A stretch of 64,000 bases of DNA from Nocardioides luteus. Its GTDB lineage: Bacteria; Actinomycetota; Actinomycetes; Propionibacteriales; Nocardioidaceae. The stretch is from NCBI RefSeq assembly GCF_014648595.1, contig NZ_BMRK01000007.1, positions 62,001 to 126,000 of the forward strand, read 5' to 3'. Under the pieces are notes generated by a model. The model was given only the letters and a program-made list of their open reading frames with translations, was not told the DNA's origin and did not search any database. Shown piece after piece: positions 37,253 to 45,124 of this stretch. Position numbers and translations under genes: made by a program. The first letter of the stretch is position 1, and each line of letters begins with the position of its first letter.

Positions 37253-37460
37253 GGAGGTCGAGCTTGTCGAGACCCCTTCGCGGACACCCCAAGCCCCCGG
37301 AGGTCGAGCCTGTCGAGCCCCCCTCCGCGGACACACCCACCCACCGGTGGTCGAGCTTGTCGAGACCCCTTCGCGGACACCCCAAGCCCCCGGAGGTCGA
37401 GCCTGTCGAGACCCCCTCCGCGGACACACCAACCCACCGGTGGTCGAGCTTGTCGAGACC
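37253..37460 (+). repeat. 93-base tandem repeat with five GTCGAG copies
   Basis: Copies of the 22-base element start at 37253, 37299, 37346, 37392 and 37439. The odd-numbered ones and the even-numbered ones each recur every 93 bases, with conserved spacers (TTCGCGGACAC, TCCGCGGACAC). About 2.2 units are present. Alternate copies differ in the third base (GGA or GGT) and the middle (CCT or CTT). Confidence 0.9.
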
Positions 37461-37540
37461 ACCCTCTGAACAACAGTTCAATACTCCTAAAAAGACGGCC
37501 TGACTAGGGCAAATAGGTAGCATCGCCACTCGAGTTCGCA

Positions 37541-37553
37541 TATAATGAAACGC
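37541..37553 (+). promoter_or_regulatory. Leaderless promoter of the DUF222-HNH gene
   Basis: A perfect TATAAT (37541-37546) lies 7 bases before ATG 37554. The upstream in-frame ATG 37545 lies inside this -10 box and so cannot be the translation start. Confidence 0.7.
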
Positions 37554-38846
37554 ATGAACGAGACCCCCAACCAGCTCCTCACCGGACCACCACCAGGTGC
37601 CTCCGAAGCAGAGCTGATCGACTGGATCACCGGTCTCGAAAACCTCAAGTGCCGAGCCGAAGCGATCCAGGCCGAAGCCGCCGTACGCCTTGACGAAGCC
37701 ACCCGCGCACGGCACACGGAAGCCGGCGTGCCCGCCCGGAAGGTCGGCGACGGCGTCGCCTCCCAGATCGCCCTCGCCCGCCGCGTCTCGCCGGCCAAAG
37801 GCGCGAAGCTGCTGGGACTGGCGAAGATCCTCACCTCCGAGATGCCACACACCTTCGCGCTGATGAAGGCCGGCCTGTTCTCTCAATGGCAGGCCACCAT
37901 CCTCGCTCGCGAGACCGCATGCCTCTCTCTCCAGGATCGCCGAGTCATCGACCACGAGCTCTGCGCCCGCACACCAGACGGCGCTGCCCCAAAGGTCGTC
38001 ACGATGGGTCTGCGGCAACTCGAGAACACCGCCAAGAAACTCGCCATCACCCTCGACCAAGCATCCGTCGTCGCCCGCGCCGCGAGCGCGGAGAAGGACC
38101 GGCGGGTCAGAGTGCGACCAGCACCCGACACGATGACCTGGCTCGGTGCAATGCTGCCGGTCAAGGACGGCGTCGCGGTCTTCGCCGCCCTCGACCAGGC
38201 AGCCAAGGCAGCCCAAGCCGCGGGCGATCAGCGCACCAGGGGCCAGGTCATGGCCGACACACTGGTCGACCGTGTCACCGGGCGCGAGGCAGGCGCGAAG
38301 CCGAAGGTCGAGGTCAAGATCGTCATGACCGCCGACTCCCTGACCAATACCGCCGACCAGCCCGCGATGGTCGAGGGTTACGGACCCGTCCCAGCCGCCT
38401 GGGCACGCGAAGCACTCGCCGACGCCGAGGTGTTCGTTCGCCGCCTGCTCACCGACCCGGCAGGTCAGCTGGTCGCGATGGAGTCGCGGTCGCGCAAGGC
38501 ACCTGACGGGCTGGCCGAGTTCATCGCCATCCGCGACGAAAGCATCTGCCGGACCAACGGCTGCGACGCCCCGATCCGCAACATCGACCACATCGAACGC
38601 CACGCAGACGGCGGCACGACGAGCGCCGACAACCTTCAAGGTTTGTGTGAAAGATGCAACCAGGCGAAGGAGTCGCTCGGCTGGCGATCCAGGCCCAACC
38701 CCGACGGCAGCATCACGACCATCACCCCAACCGGTCATACCTACACCAGCCCACCACGAGACCCCTGGCGACCAGACCCGTCACCACTCTCACCAGCAGA
38801 GCGCAAGCTCCGCCGCGTACTCGTCGAGCACGTCCTCGCTGCCTGA
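37554..38846 (+). CDS. DUF222 / HNH endonuclease-like protein (13E12 family)
   Basis: The 430-residue protein has an N-terminal DUF222 domain (helical, about 1-300) and a C-terminal HNH nuclease (ICRTNGCDAPIRNIDHIERHADGGTTSADNLQGLCERCNQAKE) with its Cys pairs and catalytic His. This is the 13E12-repeat family, present in many copies in actinobacteria and suspected to be mobile or homing-like; its function is unproven. It starts leaderless at 37554. It stands beside the densest cluster of GTCGAG repeats in the window, which may be chance or may mark its target or insertion site. Confidence 0.88.
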   Translation: MNETPNQLLTGPPPGASEAELIDWITGLENLKCRAEAIQAEAAVRLDEATRARHTEAGVPARKVGDGVASQIALARRVSPAKGAKLLGLAKILTSEMPHTFALMKAGLFSQWQATILARETACLSLQDRRVIDHELCARTPDGAAPKVVTMGLRQLENTAKKLAITLDQASVVARAASAEKDRRVRVRPAPDTMTWLGAMLPVKDGVAVFAALDQAAKAAQAAGDQRTRGQVMADTLVDRVTGREAGAKPKVEVKIVMTADSLTNTADQPAMVEGYGPVPAAWAREALADAEVFVRRLLTDPAGQLVAMESRSRKAPDGLAEFIAIRDESICRTNGCDAPIRNIDHIERHADGGTTSADNLQGLCERCNQAKESLGWRSRPNPDGSITTITPTGHTYTSPPRDPWRPDPSPLSPAERKLRRVLVEHVLAA

Positions 38847-38850
38847 GCGC

Positions 38851-39450
38851 TCAGGAGCGCACGAGCTCGACGCTGTCGAGGGTCATGTCGAAGTCGTCGA
38901 GGCGTTGGTCCAGGTCGTCGGGGCTGCGCCAGTACAGGCGGATGCCGTTGGCCTGGACCTCGACGCAGTCGGCGGGACTGCCGTCGGAGTAGGACCACCA
39001 GGTGAGGCGCTCGCCCTCTAGGCCGCCGAACAACTCGGCAGGGGTGTCGTAGGTGACGTCTTCGACGCTGTCGTCGCCGCCGATGTCCTCGAACTCCTCG
39101 AGCTCGTCGCGTTCGGCGGCGAGCGACTTCGTCTGGCCGACCTGGACGCTGAAGAAACGGTCGTCGGGGTCGTCCCATGTGCATTCGCCGTCGGGGGAGT
39201 GGTCGCTCGGGTCGACGGACTGGGAGGAGAAGCCGTCCGGTACGACCAGCTTCAGTGTGGCCGGCTTCCCGTCGACGCTCGCCGCGCACTCGGCCGCGGT
39301 GAATCCCTCGGGGGCCGAGGCCGATGAGGCTGCGAAGGGTGTGGGGGTGTCCGTCGTGACGGGGGCGGACCTGGCCCCGCCCCCACCACTTCCGCAGGCC
39401 GAGGATGTCGCAGCGACGAGGACGAGGATCGATGCAGCCCGAAAATGCAT
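38851..39450 (-). CDS. Hypothetical lipoprotein
   Basis: The 199-residue precursor has a short signal ending TSSAC, followed by a Gly-rich linker. The mature domain is acidic with two Cys (ECAAS, GECTWD) and a third Cys near the end. It resembles small actinobacterial sensor or DUF3558-like lipoproteins only in outline. It converges with the HNH gene, the two stops being 4 bases apart. The next minus-strand gene ends 13 bases upstream, so the two may be co-transcribed. Function unknown. Confidence 0.7.
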   Translation of the reverse strand: MHFRAASILVLVAATSSACGSGGGGARSAPVTTDTPTPFAASSASAPEGFTAAECAASVDGKPATLKLVVPDGFSSQSVDPSDHSPDGECTWDDPDDRFFSVQVGQTKSLAAERDELEEFEDIGGDDSVEDVTYDTPAELFGGLEGERLTWWSYSDGSPADCVEVQANGIRLYWRSPDDLDQRLDDFDMTLDSVELVRS

Positions 39451-39463
39451 GCGGGTCAGTCCA

Positions 39464-40438
39464 TCACAGATGACGCCGGGCCGCTGCGCTCAAGAACCGA
39501 GCAGACTCCGTACGCCGGAACTCCTGCAGCGTCGGCAGGTTGACGTCGACGGCGGTGACCGAGCGTACGGCCAGGTGGGTGCCGATCCCGACGAGCCAGG
39601 TGGTGACCGCCTCGTCACCGACCCGGGCGAGCGGTGCGGAGGATGCCAGGGAGCTGTCGAACCAGTCCTGGTCGACCCTCTCCAGCCTCGCCAGGAGGGG
39701 GTCGAGCCAGTCGGGGCCGACACCGGCGGCGCCCCAGTCGAGGAAGACGATCTCGCCGGTGGGCCGCTGCAGCAGGTTGTCGATCCGGATGTCGTAGTGA
39801 ACCAGTGTGGCCATCGAGTCGCCGCCCAGCGCACGGACCCTCGCCGCCCACGACGGAGCATCGGCACGCACCCAGGCCGGCACCGGCGCCTCCGGGTGAT
39901 CGGGCACGGCGTCGAGAGCCGCGGCGAACTGGCCGAAGATGTGCTGCTGGCTGGTCAGTCCCGGGTCGAGAGTGCCCCCGGCGCCGTCGACGGCCGCCCC
40001 GGTCGACCGCTCATGCAACACACCGCTGAGCTCGTCGGTCGCCTCCAGCAGCCGGTCCATCACCGCGTCGTCAGCGAGGTCGGGGTGGCTGCCCTCGACG
40101 TCCTCGAGGATGAGCGCGACCCAGTCGCCGTCGTCGTAGGAGGCTTCGAGCCGCGCCCACAGCAGGTGCTCGCCGATCAGCCCGAGGACCGTGATCTCGC
40201 GGCGGAACAGAGTGGGCGTGTCCGGGTTGAGCTCCGTCCCGACGGCCTTGACGAAGGCTCGGGTGCCGTCAGTGCACACCAGCCGCGCGGCACAGCCGGG
40301 CGACATGCCACCGACCTGGTCGGCGTACGAGACCACGGCGGAGCCGAGCGTCTCCTCGACCCAACGGGTCACGGCCGGCGGGACGTCGGCGTAGGAGATG
40401 CGTACGCCGACTGCTCGGGGTGCGGTCACGGCCGCCAT
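39464..40438 (-). CDS. Phosphotransferase (APH) family protein
   Basis: The 324-residue protein has the aminoglycoside-phosphotransferase fold with intact key residues: FVKAVG (ATP Lys), HYDIRIDNLL (H-x-D-x-x-x-x-N) and FLDWGAAG (Mg-binding Asp). Members phosphorylate antibiotics, choline or other small alcohols; the substrate is unknown. Its organisation and C-terminus resemble the degenerate copy at 29732, so the two are paralogues. I chose ATG 40438; a TTG at 40480 would add 14 residues. It lies upstream of and may be transcribed with the lipoprotein gene. Confidence 0.8.
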   Translation of the reverse strand: MAAVTAPRAVGVRISYADVPPAVTRWVEETLGSAVVSYADQVGGMSPGCAARLVCTDGTRAFVKAVGTELNPDTPTLFRREITVLGLIGEHLLWARLEASYDDGDWVALILEDVEGSHPDLADDAVMDRLLEATDELSGVLHERSTGAAVDGAGGTLDPGLTSQQHIFGQFAAALDAVPDHPEAPVPAWVRADAPSWAARVRALGGDSMATLVHYDIRIDNLLQRPTGEIVFLDWGAAGVGPDWLDPLLARLERVDQDWFDSSLASSAPLARVGDEAVTTWLVGIGTHLAVRSVTAVDVNLPTLQEFRRTESARFLSAAARRHL

Positions 40439-40525
40439 CCTTCCCGCGACGGCCGGCCGGATGCCACCGGTTATGCGCAAGAACGGTCAGGCGCGGCGGC
40501 TGTGGACGCTGCTTGACTCACAGCC

Positions 40526-41044
40526 ATGCGCACAGAACAGGTTCGATTTCCGACGGAGTACGGCACGCCCAGCGAGCTGATGGCGTGGGAGGACGTACGT
40601 GACCGGCTGGCCGAGGCGAAGCAGTTCTGGTTCGCCTTCGAGCGTCCGGGCCGGAGCCCGCACGTGACCCCGCTCGACGGGTCACGTCCGGGCCGGAGCC
40701 CGCACGTGACCCCGCTCGACGGGATCTGGTTCGAGGAGAAGCTGGTCTACGGCGGCAGTCCGGAGACGCTCCACCGGCGCCTGGCCGCCGCCCACCCGAA
40801 GGTGACGGTGAACCTGCCGGACCCGTGGAAGCTGGTCGTCGTCGAGGGCGAGGTGCGCGAGACCGGGTTCGCGCCGGAGGTCGCCGACGAGATCGCGGGA
40901 CTGCTGAACGCGAAGTATCCCGAGTACGGAGAGAACGTCTTCCGGGCGAAGGACTACACCGAGGGCGTGCCGGCCGTGCACCCGCGCCGGATTCGCGCCT
41001 GGACCTCGTTCCCGAAGGACGCCACCGCCTTCGTCTTCGACTGA
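40526..41044 (+). CDS. Pyridoxamine 5'-phosphate oxidase-like protein with internal duplication
   Basis: The 172-residue protein fits the split-barrel flavin-binding family: AEAKQFWFAF, PHVTPLDGIWFEEKLVYGG, and the strand KVTVNLPDPWKLVVVEGEV. Cofactor (FMN or F420) and substrate are not predictable. A 14-residue unit is duplicated in tandem (RPGRSPHVTPLDGS then RPGRSPHVTPLDGI) by a 42-base in-frame repeat at 40643-40723. The original fold needs one copy, so this allele may be altered or inactive. It ends 30 bases before the Nudix gene. Confidence 0.75.
   Translation: MRTEQVRFPTEYGTPSELMAWEDVRDRLAEAKQFWFAFERPGRSPHVTPLDGSRPGRSPHVTPLDGIWFEEKLVYGGSPETLHRRLAAAHPKVTVNLPDPWKLVVVEGEVRETGFAPEVADEIAGLLNAKYPEYGENVFRAKDYTEGVPAVHPRRIRAWTSFPKDATAFVFD
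40643..40723 (+). repeat. 42-base in-frame tandem duplication
   Basis: Thirty-nine identical bases at 40643-40681 recur at 40685-40723, with TCA between. The period is 42 bases, or 14 codons, in the oxidase-like gene. Perfect identity indicates a very recent event or an assembly artefact. Confidence 0.95.
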
Positions 41045-41074
41045 GCGTCCAGGGGCCGTTGTAGTCTCCCGGAG

Positions 41075-41524
41075 ATGCACTTCACCGAGTACGACACCCG
41101 GGTAGCCGCGTACGCCGTCATCGTCGACGACGCGGAGCGGATCCTGCTGAGCTGGTTCAACGGCAACCACCGCACCGAGCCCGGCTGGACGCTGCCCGGC
41201 GGCGGCGTCGACTACGGCGAGCAGCTGCCGGCCGCGGTCGTGCGTGAGGTGAAGGAGGAGACGGGCTACGACGTCGAGGTCGGAGCGCCGCTGGCCACCA
41301 ACGTCTACGTGGTGCCGTTCCAGCCGGGCCGCCGGCCCTACCAGTCCACGCGGGTCATCTTCGAGGCGCGGATCGTCGGCGGTGAGCTCGGCACGCTGGA
41401 GGTCGACGGCACCACCGACTTCGCCGAGTGGGTGACGCTCGAGGAGGCGGCGCAGGTGCCCGAGTCGGCCGCCGACATCATTCGCGTCGGGATCGAGGCG
41501 TGGCGGGCTCAGTCGGCCCGGTAG
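41075..41524 (+). CDS. Nudix hydrolase
   Basis: The 149-residue protein has a complete Nudix box, G43-x5-E49-x7-R57-E58-V-x-E61-E62-x-G64, which binds the metal for pyrophosphate cleavage of a nucleoside diphosphate linked to X. The substrate is not predictable. TAGTCT at 41062-41067 is 7 bases before ATG 41075, so it is probably leaderless. The 3' end overlaps the convergent VOC gene by 16 bases. Confidence 0.92.
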   Translation: MHFTEYDTRVAAYAVIVDDAERILLSWFNGNHRTEPGWTLPGGGVDYGEQLPAAVVREVKEETGYDVEVGAPLATNVYVVPFQPGRRPYQSTRVIFEARIVGGELGTLEVDGTTDFAEWVTLEEAAQVPESAADIIRVGIEAWRAQSAR

Positions 41525-41949
41525 TCGCTCTGAGCGGCCGGCTGACGGCTCATCTCCAGGTAGTGCGGGCTGTGCATCAGCCCGATCACGTTGCCGAACG
41601 GGTCGGCGACGGTGGCGATCTCCCAGCCGGGCTCGCCGAGCGGCCTCGGGGCGGCGAGCCCCGTCGCACCGTGGGCGAGCAGGCGGTCGTACGACTCCTG
41701 GACGTCGTCGACGTGCCAGTGCATGATCGCGCCGGCGGGTCCGGCGGCTGAGTAGCCCTCGGGCGCGTAGCGGCGGTCGAGGAGGCCGAGCTCGTCCTGG
41801 CTGTCGCCGATGCGGAACTCGACGTAGGCCGGCTCCTCCGCGCTGGGCCGGGCGAAGTAGGGCTCGATGCCGAGAAGGTCCTGATACCAGGCGGCGGCTG
41901 CCTTCACGTCGTCGACGAGGTAGTTGATCGTGGTGAATCCGCGGAACAT
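41509..41949 (-). CDS. VOC family (glyoxalase-like) protein
   Basis: The 146-residue vicinal-oxygen-chelate fold protein has paired beta-alpha-beta units: FTTINYLVDDVKAAAAWYQDLLG, and the second AIMHWHVDDVQESYDRLLAHG with DPFGNVIGLMHSP. The family includes glyoxalases, dioxygenases and resistance proteins. It is divergent from the WYL regulator gene, with a perfect operator-like palindrome between, so it is probably that regulator's target. The start at 41949 is set by an AGAGG site. Confidence 0.85.
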   Translation of the reverse strand: MFRGFTTINYLVDDVKAAAAWYQDLLGIEPYFARPSAEEPAYVEFRIGDSQDELGLLDRRYAPEGYSAAGPAGAIMHWHVDDVQESYDRLLAHGATGLAAPRPLGEPGWEIATVADPFGNVIGLMHSPHYLEMSRQPAAQSDYRAD

Positions 41950-41992
41950 GGTGCCTCTTCTCTCTCGCGGTGTGACACCCATGCTTCCGGTC

Positions 41993-42017
41993 AAAGTGCT
42001 CATCTCATGAGCACTTT
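41993..42017. promoter_or_regulatory. Operator between the VOC gene and its WYL regulator
   Basis: The arm AAAGTGCTCAT (41993-42003) is exactly complementary to 42007-42017 across three bases. It is a 25-base perfect inverted repeat in the 100-base divergent gap, as expected for a YafY-type regulator controlling itself and its neighbour. Confidence 0.8.
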
Positions 42018-42049
42018 GTATGGCAATCTCGAATCATGAGGTCCCAACC

Positions 42050-43009
42050 ATGAGGGCGGAGCGGATGATCGTCACGCTCCTGCTGCTGCAGGCGCGCGGC
42101 CGGGTGACCGCAGCCGAGCTCGCGAGCGAGCTGGAGGTCTCGGTGGCGACCGCCCGCCGCGACCTCGAGTCGCTCGCCGCCTCGGGCGTGCCCGTCTATC
42201 CGCAGCCAGGGCGGGGCGGCGGCTGGTCGCTCGTGGGTGGTGCGCGCACCGACCTGAGCGGGTTGACCGGACCCGAGTCGCAGGCGCTGTTCACCCTGGT
42301 CGGGCCTGGAGCAGGCGCCTCGCCCGAGGCCCAGCAGGCGGTCCGCAAGCTGCTCCGGGCGCTGCCGAGCCCGTTCCGAGCCGACGCAGCGGCGGCCGCG
42401 GAGGCGGTACGCCTCGACGCCGGCGCCTGGGGCGAGCAGCGCCGTTCGCGGCCTCCGGTCGTCGACGTGGTGCAGCAGGCGGTGATCGACCGGCGCCGGG
42501 TGCGCCTCGACTACACCAGCCGGACCGGCCACGTCGGGCCCACCCTGTTCGACCCGCTCGGCCTCGTCGCCAAAGACGACCTGTGGTACCTCCTGGCCAT
42601 CCGCGAGGGCAGCCCCGACGTACGCACCTACCGGATGGACCGGGTCGCCTTTGTCGAGGTGACGGAGGAGCCGGTGGAGCGGCCCGCGGACTTCGACCTG
42701 GCACGCGAGTGGCAGCGGGTGGTGGCGTACGTCGAGGAGCGGCGCTCGCGGGTGCGGGCCACGGTGCTCGCGCGCAAGCGCCACCTGTGGGTGCTGCGCG
42801 ACCACTTCGGCACCTACCTCGATGTCAGCGGCGACGCTCCCTCGCTCGGCGAGGACGAGCGGATCGAGGTGACCGTCGCGGCCCACACCGCCCGGTCCAT
42901 CGCCGAGCAGCTGGCCGGGTGGGGATCGATGCTCGAGGTGACCGGCCCCGAGGACGTACGCCGCGAGCTGGCCCGCATCGGGACCGAGCTGGTCGCGGCG
43001 TACGCCTGA
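42050..43009 (+). CDS. YafY-type HTH/WYL domain regulator
   Basis: The 319-residue regulator has an N-terminal DeoR-type helix-turn-helix (RVTAAELASELEVSVATARRDLESLAASGVPV), a middle linker and the WYL ligand-sensing domain (DDLWYLLAIREGSPDVRTYRMDRVA), followed by a C-terminal WCX-like extension. The start at ATG 42050 is within a usual distance of the family's HTH; an upstream in-frame ATG at 42020 is possible. It faces the VOC gene across a perfect palindrome. Confidence 0.9.
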   Translation: MRAERMIVTLLLLQARGRVTAAELASELEVSVATARRDLESLAASGVPVYPQPGRGGGWSLVGGARTDLSGLTGPESQALFTLVGPGAGASPEAQQAVRKLLRALPSPFRADAAAAAEAVRLDAGAWGEQRRSRPPVVDVVQQAVIDRRRVRLDYTSRTGHVGPTLFDPLGLVAKDDLWYLLAIREGSPDVRTYRMDRVAFVEVTEEPVERPADFDLAREWQRVVAYVEERRSRVRATVLARKRHLWVLRDHFGTYLDVSGDAPSLGEDERIEVTVAAHTARSIAEQLAGWGSMLEVTGPEDVRRELARIGTELVAAYA

Positions 43010-43012
43010 GGC

Positions 43013-43537
43013 TCAGTCGACCCAGTAGTTGTCGTGCAGCTTGTAGAACTCCGCCATGTCGTCCGGGCCGAGCTCGGTGCCCTCGGCGAGCTCGCGCAGC
43101 CCCTCGAAGTAGCCCTCGCGCGGTGCGCCGGGCGTGAAGTGGAGCAACATCGAGGCGGGCTCGTCGGCGACGTTGCGAAAGCCGTGCAGGCCGCCCGCCG
43201 GCACGTGCACGAAGTCGCCGGCACCGGCCGGGATCCACTCCTCGCCGTTGTAGATCTTGACCGTGCCGGTCAGCACGTAGAACGACTCGGCCACGGCGCG
43301 GTGGAAGTGCGGTCCCGGGCCGGTCTCGTTGGGGCCGAAGTGCCAGCGGTAGAGCCCGTAGTCGCCGGCGGTCGTCGCGCCGGTGGCGAGATAGTCGACC
43401 TTCACCCCGTTGGGATAGCTGAGGTCGGGGGCAGCGGAGTCGGGACGGTGGTAGGCGGAGACCTCGCCGGCCTCGCTGTGGTAGCGCTCGGGCGGGTAGG
43501 GAACGCCTCGGGTCCCCATCGACTCGGGAAGTGACAT
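43013..43537 (-). CDS. Cupin domain protein
   Basis: The 174-residue protein has one cupin barrel: motif 1 GPGPHFHRAVAESFYVLTG with His-x-His and a Glu, and motif 2 AGAGDFVHVPAGGLHGFRN with His. These bind a divalent metal. Cupins cover dioxygenases, isomerases and sensors; the substrate is not evident. The 3' end lies 4 bases from the regulator's stop (convergent). Start 43537 is chosen at the M before SLPESMG. Confidence 0.85.
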   Translation of the reverse strand: MSLPESMGTRGVPYPPERYHSEAGEVSAYHRPDSAAPDLSYPNGVKVDYLATGATTAGDYGLYRWHFGPNETGPGPHFHRAVAESFYVLTGTVKIYNGEEWIPAGAGDFVHVPAGGLHGFRNVADEPASMLLHFTPGAPREGYFEGLRELAEGTELGPDDMAEFYKLHDNYWVD

Positions 43538-43591
43538 GGCCCCAACCTGCCCGATCCGGCAGGGGTTGGGAAGCGGATTAAGGTGGCTCGG

Positions 43592-44431
43592 GTGACGTGG
43601 CTCGAAGAGCTCGCCGAGGTGGCGCGCGACCTGCGTGAGGAATGGGCGCTGACGCCCGACGGGGAGCCGACCAACGGCCGCACCGCCCTCGTCCACCCGG
43701 TACGCACCGCCGACGGCCGGCCCACGGTGCTGAAGGTCGTCCGGCCCCACTGGGAGGCGGAGCACGAGGCGCTGGCGCTGCAGACCTGGGGCGGCCGGGG
43801 CGTCGTACGTCTGCTCCGGGCCGACCCGAGGCGGTTCGCGATCCTGCTCGAGCGGCTGCACACGGAGGATCTCTCCGGCCTCTGGGACGTGCAGGCGTGC
43901 GAGATCGTGGGCGGGTTCTACCGGCGGCTGCACGTCCCGGCCCCGCCGCAGCTGCGTACGCTCTCGGACCAGGCCGCGCGCTGGGAGCGTGAGCTCGGGG
44001 AGAAGGAGCGGCGGCTCCCGGTGCCGCCGCGGATGGTCGAGCAGGCCCGCTCGATCGCCCGCGACTTCGCCAAGGACGGGGCCACCGACGGTCGGCTGAT
44101 CCACACCGACCTGCACTTCGAGAACGTCCTGCGCGGTGACCGCGAGGAGTGGCTGGTGATCGACCCCAAGCCGCTCTCCGGCGACCCGCACTACGAGGTC
44201 GCGCCGATGCTGTGGAACCGCTTCGACGAGTACGCCGGCCGGATCCGCGACGGCGTCCGGATGCGTTTCTTCGCGCTCGTCGACACCGCCGAGCTCGACG
44301 AGGACCGGGCCCGGGCGTGGGCGGTGCTGAGGCTGGTCGTCAACGTCAAGGGCGAGCTCGAGGACAACCCGACGCCCGACAAGGACTGGATCACCGCGAT
44401 GATCTCGGTCGCCAAGGCCGTCCAGGACTGA
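43592..44431 (+). CDS. APH(6)/hydroxyurea phosphotransferase family protein
   Basis: The 279-residue protein resembles streptomycin-6-kinase/hydroxyurea phosphotransferases: TVLKVVRPHWEAEHEA (ATP Lys and Glu), LLERLHTEDL, HTDLHFENVL (catalytic H-x-D...N) and VIDPKPLSGDPHYEVAPMLWNR (Mg Asp and family-specific tail). The real substrate is unknown; resistance cannot be assumed. TAAGGT (43579-43584) is 7 bases before GTG 43592, so I prefer that start over GTG 43583, and the mRNA is probably leaderless. Confidence 0.85.
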   Translation: MTWLEELAEVARDLREEWALTPDGEPTNGRTALVHPVRTADGRPTVLKVVRPHWEAEHEALALQTWGGRGVVRLLRADPRRFAILLERLHTEDLSGLWDVQACEIVGGFYRRLHVPAPPQLRTLSDQAARWERELGEKERRLPVPPRMVEQARSIARDFAKDGATDGRLIHTDLHFENVLRGDREEWLVIDPKPLSGDPHYEVAPMLWNRFDEYAGRIRDGVRMRFFALVDTAELDEDRARAWAVLRLVVNVKGELEDNPTPDKDWITAMISVAKAVQD

Positions 44432-44476
44432 GAAACCGTTCGACCCTCGTCGCGGGCTCGCGGGAGAATCAGCGCC

Positions 44477-45124
44477 ATGCCCATCGTACGAAGCGTCAAC
44501 ATCGGTCCGTCCCAGCCCGCGGAGTGGGCGGGGGTGGGTGCGACCTCGATGGTGAAGACGGCCGTGCCCGGGCCGGTGCGAGTGCTTTGCGACGGCATCG
44601 TCGACGACACCCAGACCGACCGCCGCTTCCACGGCGGCGAGGAGCAGGCGGTCTACGCCTTCGCGCGCGAGGACCTCGACCTGTGGGGCTCGCGGCTGGG
44701 TGCGAGGCTCCGCGACGGCCAGTTCTCGGAGAACCTCACCACCGAGGGGATCGACATCAACGAGGCTCTGGTGGGGGAGCAGTGGCGGATCGGGACGGTG
44801 CTGCTGCAGGTCTGCAGCGTGCGTACGCCCTGCAACGACTTCAAGAGCTGGATGGGCCTGAGCGGCTACGACAACACCGGGTGGGTCAAGAGGTTCGCGG
44901 CGGAGTCGCGGCCAGGGCCCTATCTACGTGTGCTCGAGGAGGGGCAGCTGCAGGCCGGTGACGAGATCGTCGTCGTCCACCGTCCCGACCACGACATCAC
45001 CGTCTCGACGCTCTTCCGGGCGCTCAACATCGACCGCAGCCTGCTCCCGAGCCTCCTCGGGATCGAGGGGCTCGGGGACAAGCCGCGGGCGAGGGCGGAG
45101 AGGTACGTCGCGGCCCGGTCCTAG
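44477..45124 (+). CDS. MOSC domain protein (YiiM-like)
   Basis: The 215-residue protein has the MOSC core: the block HGGEEQAVYAFAREDLDLWG, GQFSENLTTEGIDI and SVRTPCNDFKSWMG with the invariant Cys. MOSC proteins bind molybdenum cofactor or transfer sulfur; YiiM-type members reduce N-hydroxylated purines. No molybdenum cofactor genes are nearby. Its last 4 bases overlap the convergent anti-sigma-like gene. Confidence 0.88.
   Translation: MPIVRSVNIGPSQPAEWAGVGATSMVKTAVPGPVRVLCDGIVDDTQTDRRFHGGEEQAVYAFAREDLDLWGSRLGARLRDGQFSENLTTEGIDINEALVGEQWRIGTVLLQVCSVRTPCNDFKSWMGLSGYDNTGWVKRFAAESRPGPYLRVLEEGQLQAGDEIVVVHRPDHDITVSTLFRALNIDRSLLPSLLGIEGLGDKPRARAERYVAARS

Larger units (their letters stand above)
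36835..37553 (+). other. Repeat-rich intergenic region
   Basis: This 700-base gap between lepA and the DUF222-HNH gene has no gene I can support. It contains two GTCGAG repeats just after lepA, a long inverted repeat (36974-37064), degenerate repeat copies (37160-37200), a 93-base tandem repeat holding five more GTCGAG copies (37253-37460), and the promoter of the HNH gene at its right end. Confidence 0.8.

Noticed and set aside
37545-37553. ATG 37545 as the start of the DUF222-HNH protein
   Set aside because: This ATG is part of the TATAAT box; the next ATG is at the expected leaderless position.
43592-44431. Calling this gene a streptomycin resistance determinant
   Set aside because: Only family-level motifs are visible; the family covers many substrates and there is no resistance context.
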